A stretch of 64,000 nt of DNA from Acanthaster planci (Eukaryota; Echinodermata; Asteroidea; Valvatida; Acanthasteridae). The stretch covers positions 1,456,185-1,520,184 of the forward strand of contig NW_019091400.1 of assembly GCF_001949145.1 (NCBI RefSeq), written 5' to 3'. The number at the start of each line of letters is the position of its first letter. The stretch's first letter is position 1. Both the position numbers and the translations under genes were made by a program. Below the pieces are notes generated by a model. The model made no database searches, was not told the DNA's origin, and saw only the letters and a program-made list of their open reading frames with translations. This document shows, piece after piece, positions 51,435 through 62,564 of this stretch.

Positions 51435-53531
51435 TTAGCGAGGAGGATTTTGGTCTCTTGGGTGCAATAAGGCAGCGGATCAGGCCGGCTCATTAATTAC
51501 TTTTTTCGCCCCGTCTACGGGGAATGAATGGACGGGGCAATCTTCACGGGCCAATGGGCAGTACTGTAGCAACTTCGGGAAGGAAAAGCACCTTTACTCC
51601 CCACCCGAATGATCGCTGCGGACCCCCTCTGTATCGGACAGGTCACCGTGTGTCGGTTCGGCAAGATATGAAGGAAACGAGATTGCTGAGGCGATTGTGT
51701 GGTAAACATCCCAATAAGAATGATGAAACTACGACCCTATCGACGTCTCACTCATCCCTACAATATATAGCAAATGCCAACTTATTCAAGATTAACATCT
51801 CATTATTTTTGATATGATTTGATCACGTTGGCAAACCCCTTGATTACACAGTATAGGAAATCGACCCTAAACGCATACAGCCGAAGAAACCCGAGATAGA
51901 CTCAAGTCCAAGGTTGATCGAGGTAAGAAACAGGAACCCAAGACTGTTGGCTTACATGAATGGGCATCCCCACTATTCTCCCACCAAGCGTATACCCCGC
52001 TGACCTCAAACGTTTGTTATAAGAAAACTTCCATTATTTTCATGATTGGCAACTGCTCTGTTGCGAACTACATGCTGTCTTTCTAGTTATTCCCAAGCCC
52101 CTTTAAGTTGGTTCCTAATGGGTATTTTTCGGCTTCCGCTTCGGTTTTCCTTTACAATGAAACAGCAGAGATATTTTATCTACAGTTCCAGCCTCAATAT
52201 TTTGTCGATCCAAAAAACTAACAAACAAAGCAAATTAACTCCATCGCTCTTTCTTTTAGGCACAAGAAAGTGATCTTGCAGCAGGAATCCGGTACGAGTT
52301 TTATCTATGCAGTTTTGTTTAAAAACTGACGGGGTAATGACAGATGTCGCCACGCACAGCTCAGTTCTTGACGCGAAGGGAAAAACTCACGCGCCGATAA
52401 CGTCCCACCAGCGTTGCAAACAAATCTAATTAACAATCAAATTTAGAATCTCCTCCGTTTTCATTTACATTTGAGCTTCGTAATTCGATGCTTTTAATGA
52501 AGTACCGACAGTATTTCAAATCAAAACACGTTCTTTTTGAAAGATTTATGATTATTGAATTGTCAACTTATTACGTAAAGGTGTTTCTATGATGAAAGCC
52601 ATGGCTACTCCTCAGTAAAATACAGCTATACTTTTGCTTAAAAAACTACTCTTCACCAGTATGATTACTCCAAACAACAACATAGTTACGGAGACTCTGC
52701 ATCTTAGTCCGTCCTGGTTGGGTTCAAACAATGGAGACGAGAGGTGTACTGACATGTAGAAGACAAGGGGGAAATTTTGCCACCATCGTGACGATCCCGA
52801 TTGGACAAAAGTAAAACAAACTTCAATATGTTTGCCTGCAGCTTTCCCTTGGCGGAAACTGCAAGTCGAAGCAAATAGCTGTGAGGTTGCAAAGAGCCCA
52901 ACATTCACCTATCCAGGCTGAAATTTCAGTGGGAGGCCAGAACAACCCGAAGACCCCGGAGTTCCCGGCAGCCTGGACGAGCGGAGTTTGTAGACCATGT
53001 ACACCTGCTGAAAACTTCCGATTCCAATTTCGGGACAAGAGAGAATCGCTTTCCTGATCAAGTTGTCAACTGCCCTGCGTGCGACAGCGTCGCAAGGAGG
53101 GGTCGAGCTTTGAAGTTGTGTGCTATTCACCAGTGCCACATAAAAAATGAAATAATTTATAAACACAGTAAACATGACTTGTGTCCACAAGTTGTATATG
53201 GTATGCTCAGGTCACACGCCAGTCTCAAAACAATACAGTACACACTTGAAAACAAAAACTCCGTGATCTCCGATCTCAAAAGATCTCCGTGTATTAAACT
53301 TAAATATGGGGAAGGAAAAGAGAGAGTGTAAAAAATGTTTCAAATTCAATCGCTTTTGATTATGTACTCCATTCATTTCTATTTTTCATGCTACTGATGA
53401 ATCAATGATTTCTAAACGTGACAAGCGCTGTTGCTTGAAGGAAATGGAAGATAGAAAGACTTTTGTCAGCGCATCAACGGTGGCTCTACTCTGCTGTAAC
53501 CATTTTTGATCTTCTAAATGCTTTGAAAAAG

Positions 53532-53573
53532 ATTACTGACCATCGATCGTAAGTATTACTGACCATCGTAAGT
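53532..53573. repeat. Short tandem repeat, 19-23-bp unit x2
   Basis: ATTACTGACCATCG-(ATCG)-TAAGT followed by the same unit without the extra ATCG. A recent slippage-type duplication. Confidence 0.8.
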
Positions 53574-56056
53574 ATTATCTATTACCGGCAACTATTGTTG
53601 CTTTATTTTCAGAAGAGCAACAAGGGGAAGCGGTTCACAATTGTTGCACTGAATATGTATAAGTCGACAAATAAAATTCAAAATGCAAAAAAAAACAAAA
53701 AACAAAATCCACCTCATCGTTCACGAAAGTTCTCAGCTTCGTCTTTTACTGCTGTCAGAAATACCTTATCCTCTTGTAATTTTTATTCCCGTGTTTCCAC
53801 GACACAGTTTGATGGAACTATAATTGCCCTTATCGCCATTTTGAGGAAAACAGATACCGGTATCAGGCAAACCGTCTTCTGAACCACCCCCCTCGCGCCT
53901 TGCCCTGCAATAACCTTATGAAGTCGTTCATTTTCGGATACTGACATTTTTGCCGGGGTCATGGGTGGGGTGTGAATACGCGACTGAATTGGGTAATGTA
54001 CAGAAAATTAAGGCTTGTAATGAGCGTCGAAAGTGGAATTGAAATATTTCGGTGATACGAAATGATGGTGATATTGGGGAAACTTAATGCGTGTGTTGTC
54101 TAATTTCTCATCTTGATATGAAGTTCAAGCTCGTCAAACTGGTATCGTCGCAGGGGAAAAGTACTGGCCTCGACCCTGAAACATCGAGATGGTCATAGCA
54201 GGTCATGGAAACAACTCCACACAAAAGAACTAAGAGGTGTTCTCTCTTTTTTTTTTGAAAAATATCCGTGTGCATTTCCCCCTTTGAAATAATACAAGCT
54301 ACTTTTTCTTGTTTGAAGCTTTGGTCTGATTATGGCGGAAGAAAAAAAACACAAAGACCGCTAAAAAAAAAAAAGGTGTGAAAATTTGGACCCGACGGAA
54401 ACGTCGATATTATTATAGTTGTACATCAACCAGGATTGGGAGTTACACCGATTGGTTGCATACTGTAGCTCGTAAAAATAAATGAACAGACTTTGCAAAT
54501 TTCGTGAAAAATCTCTCACTGATGTTCTGAGGTGGTCCACAAGATCACGAGGCACTCACTGTTGACGGGATAGGGCCTAGAGGAAGAGCGTTTATCTGGA
54601 AACTGGGGGACTGTCACTGAACTTTGCTGCTTAACGTGATGTGAAATATCAACAGTCTAAACTATCAGACAAAAAGGGACATTTCACTTAAATTAAAACT
54701 GCTGTGATTTCAAATTGATGGTCGATCATGATATTACAGTCCAACTTTCCTTTTTCCAAATCCATATGCAGGATATAACATTAATCTGTTACAGCCGCCA
54801 TTCACAAAGCCACGAGAATAGCCGATGACCTCTGCTGGAAACTCCTCGGAAACCTCCTCGTTATAGTCGGCGCAGAATGTTGAAGAGGGATGCCATACCC
54901 AAACACACGTGAAAAGTCACCATCAACGTCATACCCCTTGCCTCGGAAGCCCACCAAAAACCAACACAGGGAGGCGACACAATTCTCCAGTGGTCACGCT
55001 AAACTGGAAACTTTCTATAGACATTAAACCCAAGCCGTCCCACAATGCAATGAGCCAACCACCGCCACATGTAATTTTCGTAAGGTGATGACTTACAGTC
55101 AACATAACCACTCTAGGAATCGGTAGCGAGCTCACATTTTGCCAAAAAGTCAGCTGAAACGTCGACTGCTTATAATTTAGGGCGCTTTTTTGAATTAATA
55201 AACAATTGGGGTGATTTTTTAAAAATCATCTGTCCCTTAGAATATCATTGCTTAACATTGTTTTTAACCTAAACTGTTTCTCACGGTTGTCGATGACACA
55301 ACATAATAATGCAGAAAGGAAACTCCCACTGATGTGGTAGATTTGCGATTCCATATTCTCCTCGAGTTAAAAAAAAATTCCCGCAGTAATGATGCATTCG
55401 ATTGAACACGTCCCCTTGTTATGTTGCTATACACTGTGCGTGCAAACACAAGAGAACCCAACAATTTGAACGGATTTTATCCCTACACCACTACAAAACA
55501 GAATCAAGAAGAATTCCACGGCAGTCACAACAATTTAATCCCCTCTCTTTGAACTAACCTTTGGCGATTAATAATGTTTTCGAGGTATCAGCGTTTGGAC
55601 AAGAAGTTCGACACTCACGGTCGCTTTCATCATCGATACGGAGAAGCGCTTAATCCAACAATGCGCGTGTGCAATCAATAATCTCAATACGTCTATTGCT
55701 GTATCATTCTTAACCATCTGATTGAAATTAGGAGCCCATCTGAGCAGGGGGATCTGCCTGTAAGACAGTTCTTCCTGTAGAGTAGATAATTTATACTGAG
55801 ATCTATTCATGGAACGATTTCTTCAAAATGAGGGGGAATTGATGTTCGATATTGAACGCTTTCATGGTGTTTATAAGGGAAATGGAAATAAAATGTGATG
55901 ATTTCTTGCCACACATTTCCTTTGTGAAGTTCTTCGAAGATCCAGCTTTCGAGACTCTACACGACTTTCTTATTACGACAGGACAAAACTTGAAAACAAT
56001 TAAGTTCTCGTTATCAAAGCTCATGTTACCGGGAGGTTATTTGGGGGGACAAGTGA

Positions 56057-56064
56057 TGACGTCA
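56057..56064. promoter_or_regulatory. Full CRE palindrome just inside the intron
   Basis: TGACGTCA, about 860 bp downstream of the exon 1 donor in the gene's reading direction. With the CRE at 57855 it brackets exon 1. Confidence 0.35.
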
Positions 56065-56910
56065 AGTTGTCTCTGGTGGCAGTGTCGTTGAGGGTCGACG
56101 CGCCAGTTTGCCAGACACCAAATGTGTGATCGAGTTGCTCGGCAGTATGGCTTATCGTTATTTTCTAATCCTTGCTCTTCAGACGAACTGAACGGAAATA
56201 CGAGATACCAATGGTGAGATGGAGTCGTGCACTGGAGTCCTTAAGACAAGCTTGTGACTCGAAACCAGTAGTCGACGTGAAGACAGTTTGACACGCGCGT
56301 ATTAAATCGACGCATGCAGTATAAGTGTAATTCGACGATGTATCATTTTGTATAGAAAAAAAATGTGCACGGATAATGTTTCCAAATATTCCGCATAATG
56401 GATTTACACTGGTATATTTGACGAGGAAAGCGTATTTGGGCAAATTTCTATGGACCGTAAGCCCAATACGGGCGAGTATTACAGATGAAACATGTCCGAA
56501 ACACCCCGGAGGTTACTTGGGTTTAAAAGTACTGAACTGCGACTGCACATGCAGAGAAAACGGTCACCAGAACTCAGCACCCATTAATGGTACAGCGTTG
56601 ACCGCAAACCTATACCGTTTGACCTTGGCGGTGACCGATATCGATTTTTATAAGCGTGTTACAATTTATAGTTTGGACTTTGTCGTGGCTGGGCTCTAGA
56701 TCGCTTTGCGGTGGTGTGCACTAGAGGTCGTTATGGTCTGACATTGCACTCGATACTTTTTCATTATGAAACCGAAACTGAATTAATTCAATATAAGTGT
56801 GTTTTATATGATTAACGGATCCTTCATTTTGAAATATACCAGATACAATACACGTTAGATTAAACAATTGGATACCGGTAATTCTTTGTTGAAGGGAGCA
56901 AGTTAGAATA

Positions 56911-56920
56911 GGGTCTCACC
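56911..56920 (-). other. Splice donor of dmrta2 intron
   Basis: On the minus strand the sequence reads CCCAG|GTGAGACCC, a near-consensus donor. Reading on past it gives only five more residues before a stop. The exon frame therefore closes right after the donor, which supports real splicing here. Confidence 0.9.
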
Positions 56921-57349
56921 TGGGCTGGTACTTCCGTGGTACTGATCGTAGGGCTTGTGCGTCTGGACAGCCACCCCGTTCATGGCGTAGATGGCCCCGT
57001 CGCTCGTCTCGTAGTACAGCCCCAGCTCCTTGGCCTCGTTCTCTTCCTGGGCCTGCTGTCTCCGCAGAGCCACCTGGGCGGCCATGACTCGCTGGCGCTC
57101 GGCGATCAGCGTGCATTTGGCGCACACGCAGTCCCTCCACCGGCAGTAACGCTTGTGGCCCTTGAGCGCCGACACCACGCCATGGTTACGGCACCGGGCG
57201 CACTTGGGCGTCCGCGGGTAGGGCTTCTCGGCGCGGAGCAGTAGCGTGGGGGGCGGATGGTGGTGGTGCAGACTGGTCGGAGGATGGTGCGCGGAGGCCG
57301 GCAAGTCCGAGTTCTGCTGCGGTTCGATGGATCCTCCAGACAGATTCAT
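56920..57349 (-). CDS. dmrta2: DMRTA2-like transcription factor, coding exon 1 (DM domain)
   Basis: First coding exon of a nuclear DNA-binding protein of the doublesex/mab-3-related (DMRT) family; it encodes residues 1-143 plus the first base of codon 144. I chose the ATG at 57347-57349, which reads MNLSGG and has G at -3; the frame stays open for 10 more codons upstream but has no ATG there. Residues 21-34 are His/Pro-rich. The DM domain spans about residues 46-105. Its zinc ligands are spaced exactly as in Doublesex: C50, C53, H65, C69 for one site and H56, C74, C76, C79 for the other. The recognition-helix tail (about residues 80-103) reads [20 protein letters not shown]. The words [15 protein letters not shown] and [11 protein letters not shown] point to the DMRTA (Dmrt4/5) class rather than DMRT3, which has [15 protein letters not shown]. 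The exon ends at AG|GTGAGA. Family members control neural and sexual development in animals; the assignment to A2 rather than A1 is by general resemblance only. Confidence 0.93.
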
Positions 57350-57432
57350 GGCACACACGCACGCTCTCCGAGCCAACACAAAAACGGAATCACACTATCG
57401 ATGAAAGCAAAGCTTCTCACTTATAACTTCCG

Positions 57433-57462
57433 CTGGTCATTAAAAGAAATAAAAGAAATGCT
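57433..57462 (-). other. Candidate 5'-UTR splice acceptor upstream of the dmrta2 start codon
   Basis: About 85 nt upstream of the ATG the minus strand has a pyrimidine-rich run (CATTTCTTTTATTTC, TTTT) ending in TGACCAG|CGG. If used, the ATG exon would start at 57432 and a non-coding first exon would lie further upstream. The match is good, but without a transcript this stays a prediction. Confidence 0.4.
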
Positions 57463-57599
57463 ACGAAGTACCACGGTCAGTCCAGGAGTATAGCGTGTGC
57501 CTCAACCGCGGGCACGACCTAGAGTCTTACCGAACCCGGTGCGTGAGTGATGTGTGTCATTGCTCGGCCTCAGCATTACTGTGTTGGCAGTCACAGGTC

Positions 57600-57680
57600 G
57601 TTTCGTCCACGCGATACAGTACTCAATGCTAGCCGGGCCTGCCACGCCAGCGTCTCACCACTGTACTACACCGAGGGGAT
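57600..57680 (-). repeat. Possible tRNA-like fragment in the dmrta2 5' flank
   Basis: The minus strand reads CCTCGGTG then TAGTACAGTGGTGAG, a perfect A box set in a tRNA-Asp/Glu-like D arm. The B box is not recognisable, so if real it is a broken tRNA pseudogene or SINE head. Confidence 0.25.
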
Positions 57681-57817
57681 ATCAACCGCGCGACCCGGCG
57701 GTGTTGAGTGACAGCCCACCGCTCCGCTCGATCCGCCCTCCTTTGACTGCGTGCGGTTTATTTGTTTTGTCCAGTTGAGACTATACCTTCAACGATACAA
57801 GTAACGGTGACACCTGA

Positions 57818-57862
57818 TTGGCCGCGGACCGCGCCTCCGGGCCCTGGTTCTGCGTGACGTCA
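57818..57862 (-). promoter_or_regulatory. CCAAT box and full CRE in the dmrta2 5' flank
   Basis: A CCAAT pentamer on the minus strand (57818-57822, ATTGG on plus) and a perfect CRE palindrome TGACGTCA (57855-57862) lie 34 nt apart inside a GC-rich stretch, about 470-510 bp upstream of the start codon. CRE followed by CCAAT in the reading direction of the gene is a common proximal promoter arrangement (CREB/ATF and NF-Y). I see no TATA box in the right place. Confidence 0.4.
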
Positions 57863-58178
57863 CCTCTCTTTTTTCAATAAACACTTCGATAAAAAAAATA
57901 CCTGTTTTTAGGTAGGTTCACATTATCAACCTGAGGGCGAAGCTCGCAATTAAAAGCTCATTTCTGAAGGAACGAGTGGTATGTACCAACAACTCGATAC
58001 AATTTACCAGAAATTTCAGAAATGACGAGGGATAGGCAAGAACAGATAAAAATGCAGATAATGGAAGACAGAGCAAGGTGCATGACTTTCTACCGAACAC
58101 CTGTCAATAATCAGACCAAGGCAAGCACATTTCATGCAAATAACTTCGCTGAACGAATGAAATTAGCGAGTGGCTTTG

Positions 58179-58186
58179 TACAATGT
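58179..58186 (+). promoter_or_regulatory. DMRT-site-like word
   Basis: TACAATGT in TTGTACAATGTGAC. DMRT proteins favour sites with an ACA(A/T)TGT core. It is about 830 bp upstream of the dmrta2 ATG and could allow autoregulation. Confidence 0.25.
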
Positions 58187-58968
58187 GACAAAAGGAATCA
58201 TCCACACTAGGCCTATGCAGATATTTGACTCAAAGAGAGGGACGCCAAACGATAAAGACATTTGCGTAAATTTTGATAACAATAACTTTCAAAGGGTTGA
58301 AAAGTGGCGACACCTGATCGAAGAGATAGTAGCTACACCATTAATCCCACGATAAAGCCTTCTGCAGACCTTTAGTCAAGAAGAACATTGATACAGGGGA
58401 AAAATACAAGAAGGCAACAATGAAGAAACAATAAGCAACGTTCGATCAGCCTGACAGACAGGCAGACAGACAGACCATGAAGGAAACACCAACAGATCGG
58501 ATGGTTTTTCTGGCCTCGTGTGATCTGGCTTTAACCATGTCGGAGAGTGATAAGTGCGTGAGGGACTGGAGGAGTCCCAACGTAATACGTGCTGCGCATC
58601 TACCGGGCGTAAGTTTTTGAGACTTTTGGAGCCCAAAAGGGCGCACTGCACAATGTAGCGTGTCTAAAGGCTTTGTACGCGCTACGTGACGTTGTAAGGG
58701 CAGATCTAGAGCAAGGGCGAATCCGGGAGGCCCAACGGGGACCATACCCAAAATGGAGCTAAAAATATTTTTCGTGGGGGTGGGGATAATGAGAGATAGG
58801 CGACGTTTGGTCTGTTTCATACCTCGTCTTTCAAAACGCACGTAATAAAAGTTCCACATGTAACTGGCTCGCACCTCAGTAAGGCTTTAAAGGTCACGCT
58901 AAAAAACCCAAATAATAGCCCGAACAACAAGCCCCCCCCAAAAAAATTGGTTTCCAGATTTCCCCTTG

Positions 58969-58976
58969 TACAATGT
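58969..58976 (+). promoter_or_regulatory. DMRT-site-like word, second copy
   Basis: TACAATGT in CTTGTACAATGTAAA, sharing the 11-mer TTGTACAATGT with the copy at 58179. Confidence 0.25.
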
Positions 58977-59627
58977 AAAAACTCAGCCTCATACAAGTTC
59001 ATCTCTTCAAATTATTCCTCTAAGTGAAAATGCGGGCCCTTTTCTTCTACTTTTTTTTTACTATTTCAAATTAATGCAATGTCTGTCAACGTAAGGGGGT
59101 TACTTCTCTATTCTGCTGAAAGCAGACGAGGTCCACGCTTTTCTGCTTGGCTCAAACAGTTCCATAGTTGCTACCATGCTATCTTGGTTTCCCGCGAGCT
59201 GATCTATCTATCTGCGAGCATACCTGTGCCGCGTTGTATTGTAACATGTTGTGCTGTACTGCCCATGCACTTACTGATTCCAGATCGAAAGGTGATGTTT
59301 GCGAGAAGGCTCGTCACTTCCGGGCCACCGTAAGCTGGATCATTCTCAACGACTGTTCCCAAGATGCCAAAGTTGAGGAAATTTCTGTAGTAGTTCTTCC
59401 GGTAAACATGGGCCGGTCCTTGATTGCAAGGGCGATTCTGAGCGGCACCATGCGTTGATGGTTGCCTTACACCGAGGACTCTTTCTTCAAACTACCGCCC
59501 ACCCCGGAGTCATTCACGCCCCGCGACACTCTCGAGTAGGAATTGTTTCATTCTCTGTTGGTTCCCTCCAAATGGGAGTCTCTCGCCAATTAGATAGATA
59601 CCTCTCACAAACACCTGGGCCATTGAA

Positions 59628-59638
59628 GGCGCCCCCTG
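59628..59638 (-). promoter_or_regulatory. CTCF-like core word in the 5' flank
   Basis: The minus strand reads CAGGGGGCGCC, matching YAGRGGGCGC; the outer bases fit poorly. About 2.3 kb upstream of the dmrta2 start. Confidence 0.2.
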
Positions 59639-62564
59639 TCAGAATTGATGGCTCTCCGCTTTTGTGAGGGCGAACTTTGTTGAATGTATCAAAAAGGAAA
59701 CTTACCCCTTGGATAGTGTTGTTTTCATCGAATGCCTCAAAACACCGCCAGGACGACGGAGAGACACTCTCCACCCGAGCAGAAGCGAGCCGTGAAAAGG
59801 TAGTTGACTTTTTTCGGAGCGGTCTTTCTTTTTGCCGAACGTTCTCCAACTAAGGAGTAAATTGCGACATCGCATGCCAGACCTTGCCATGTGAAAATAC
59901 CAAAAGATTAAAAAAAAAATTGTCATGATCTAATGGATCATGCTTAAAGTCCGAAAGTTGAGCAGTCCACCGAACGAGACAAAATTATGGAGCTCACTTA
60001 GGGTTTCGACAGTACAGAGTTTGGGTATACAGCAATACATGGTTATCGTGAAAAAAAAGAAGATTTTTTTACATTTTCAGTAAGAAAAGCACCTAAGCTA
60101 TCTAATCAGCATCAATCAGCATAATCGAACCTGCAGTCACCCAATGAAAATTATCAACGCTTCCTGTGAATATTTTCTATCATGGGTGAAATTGGAGGGC
60201 CCTAAAATGCTAGCACTCTAAAAATCATTCTCGGTTCAGATTGACCAAGCATCTGTTACAAGGTTTTCAAGATCAAAAATTCCCTTTTCTGGGTCCATTG
60301 ACCCATAACAAGTCATTCTGACATGGAAAAGTGTCGCTATTGTCCCGAAATAGCTAATTCAGAATCACATCCTGAGTCAACCTGACCTGAGAGTTTCCAC
60401 AATGCACAATCAGTACGGTTAGCCATTATCGTTTCAGTTTTAGACAGCTCTCTTTGGGTACCGTAAGTAGCAACATCTCCCCCTTCTTCCTAAACATACA
60501 AAGAAAATCCCGTTTTTCTCAGGAAAGAAACGCTAAAAAACATAATATGTTATCTTCTACGGCTGTAACCGCTAAGCATGACTTTCTTCCCCTGATAGCT
60601 TTGAGTTAAACAGCGGTTGTCACTTAGAAAAAAAATCTCCTTCCTTCTGTCAATCTCCAGATTTTCCCCTCCAACGGGGTGTCTGTTTTTTGTCTGAGAG
60701 CAGCGGCTTTTGGGCTTCATTCCGTCAACAGGTTTTGTCTGAAGGTGTCAACCAGTAGTTGGTCGTTTTCTTTCAGGATTGGAGTGCCGGGTCGCTGGAC
60801 CGTGGAGGCCCCAGAATGTGCCAGTGGGCGGGTAAACGAGCACATTGGTGGGGCAACAAACACCCAATCATCGGCTCTGCTTCTTAAGAGCCGCCGACGT
60901 ACCCGTTTGCTCTATCGGTCTTTGTCTGGTTGTCTTTTTGTCGAGACAAATGTTGTTTGTTATGGACACGAGCTTCGCCACACCCAGACCTTTTCCAGTT
61001 GTACATTCCATAACCCTTTTTCGGATGGGAACGGATTTATGGGGAACTCTGAAGCGGGAAAGTATTATGCGGCACAGAGGTCCGGAAAAATTTTGGAGGA
61101 CATTTTCAATCCGTTTGGAGGAATCTTCCGCAGACACTGCCGTTTTTTTTCCGGGGCGCTCACTGACATTGACGTGAAATAGAAACCAGCTCAATTCTTT
61201 TAAAAATTCAATGGAAATATATCTTGCCGTGTTATCAGATTAGTTGAATGCTCACCTTCTTTTTAATTACGTTGCAAGGCGGGTTGGTGCTGGGGGGGGG
61301 AATTGTTCCATGCACTCAGAATTATAAGAAGGCAAACACGATCCGTTTAATGGTCAACGCTAGTTAGTTCCGCACCCCTTTAAACTAGACCCCCGTTTTC
61401 GCCACAGGCTGAGGACAAAACTCTTCAGGCGACCATTGTCTGACATGTCGGATGTAACGATCAGTTTGCAATCCCGTATTTAAGAAACACACGTCTGACT
61501 CTTCCAAGTATTTAACGAGAAACACATCTCGATGTGCAAGGAGATCTATTTTCAGTCCATAGATCCAACCGGTGCGACATTTTCAATCAGCGGGGAAATT
61601 TCTCTTCTCCGGGATGTGATTTGGCGCGGCTGCGCGGCCGGGCGGACAATCAAATCGCGGGCCACTCCATTTGACTGAAATTTCACTTTGCTGGTGTGGG
61701 AGAGAATCGGGGAAAGGTGGGAGGTAAGAAAATGCATTTTTGATCGAAAAGGGGCAACCTGCTAAAAAGGCCGCTGATGTAATTGTCGCGGCCTTAATTC
61801 GTTTTTTCAGTGTCGCAAACGCAAAGACTCAAACCCTACTTTCATCGAAGTGCTCGTTAGCCACCTCAACTCACGCGTGCATAATTCTCACTTGAGTTAA
61901 AGAAACCAGGCGAAGCAGGTTGGTGGACTATAGGAATAAGAAATAACATCCAGGCTACATACATGAGGCAAGTTGGAACAGTTTTATAAAATCCCGCATA
62001 GCGGTAATTAAACATGACAGAATTGTCAGCATTCCAGTAACCTTATTTCTGTTGTCAGGACGGTTAATACGGAAAATGAGGTCCACTGAAGGTTAACTCT
62101 TGGAAAAAGGAAATTCGATAATGTTTTCGAACATGCTACAGCAAACTGTGCAGGGGCCATTGGAAATCTTTCTTAAGATCAATTATTATTATCTTGGTTT
62201 CGTGCGTGGTTGTCACAGTTTACACATTCATTGACCGATTCGGCCTGTTCTTATTTCTCTGTATGTTCATGATCAAATACACCTAGGTGTAAATGAACAC
62301 CCTTCCTGCAGTAGCGTAATTAACTAGGGATAAATGTCGGGGAGGGTGGGGTGCACTCATTCTTTTTTTCAAGGAGATAACACAAGAAAATAGGCTGCAG
62401 CTGCATAGCTATATAAACTGTAGGGAAATTATCTACAGATTTCCAAGGGGGGTAGGGCATCCGCCAGTTACACCACTGCCTTCCTGCAATGGACATTTTT
62501 CTCCTTAAACAAACGAGAATTGAGTTTGTTATGTTCTTCTGCTGCTATACTTCTTTGGCTAACG

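Larger units (their letters stand above)
29990..56919 (-). other. dmrta2 intron, 26.9 kb
   Basis: No recognisable protein domain of any other gene was found here on either strand. It alternates AT-rich tracts with GC-richer blocks (near 30.2-30.5, 32.9-33.4, 34.6-34.9, 35.7-36.0, 36.75-36.9, 41.6-41.9, 49.8-50.0 and 51.1-51.6 kb) that contain palindromic or homeodomain-type words and could be enhancers. Repeats inside it (a fold-back element near 32.0 kb, SINEs near 36.7 and 43.1 kb, two microsatellites) are listed separately. Introns of developmental regulators often hold enhancers; that role is an inference here. Confidence 0.88.
28912..57432 (-). other. dmrta2: dmrta2-like gene span (two coding exons, one 26.9-kb intron)
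   Basis: Extent of the inferred gene, from a possible 5'-UTR acceptor (exon would begin at 57432) to the nearest AATAAA after the stop codon. Splitting the DM and DMA domains onto separate exons by one phase-1 intron just after the DM module is what I expect for DMRTA genes. Both ends are inferred, since no transcript data are available; the coding part is firm. Confidence 0.7.
57463..62564. other. dmrta2 5' flank without recognisable genes
   Basis: The stretch nearest the gene (57.5-57.9 kb) is GC-rich and holds the CCAAT/CRE pair and a tRNA-like fragment. Two copies of the word TTGTACAATGT lie at about 58.18 and 58.97 kb. A CTCF-like word lies at 59.63 kb. The rest, to the trinucleotide repeat at 62.57 kb, shows only short chance frames. 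Confidence 0.55.

Noticed and set aside
56936-57244. Plus-strand open frame opposite dmrta2 exon 1
   Set aside because: Shadow of the DM-domain exon on the other strand.
57350-57379. Ten extra codons upstream of the chosen dmrta2 start
   Set aside because: The frame is open but the first codon is GTG, not ATG. The first ATG is at 57347-57349 and has a good context.
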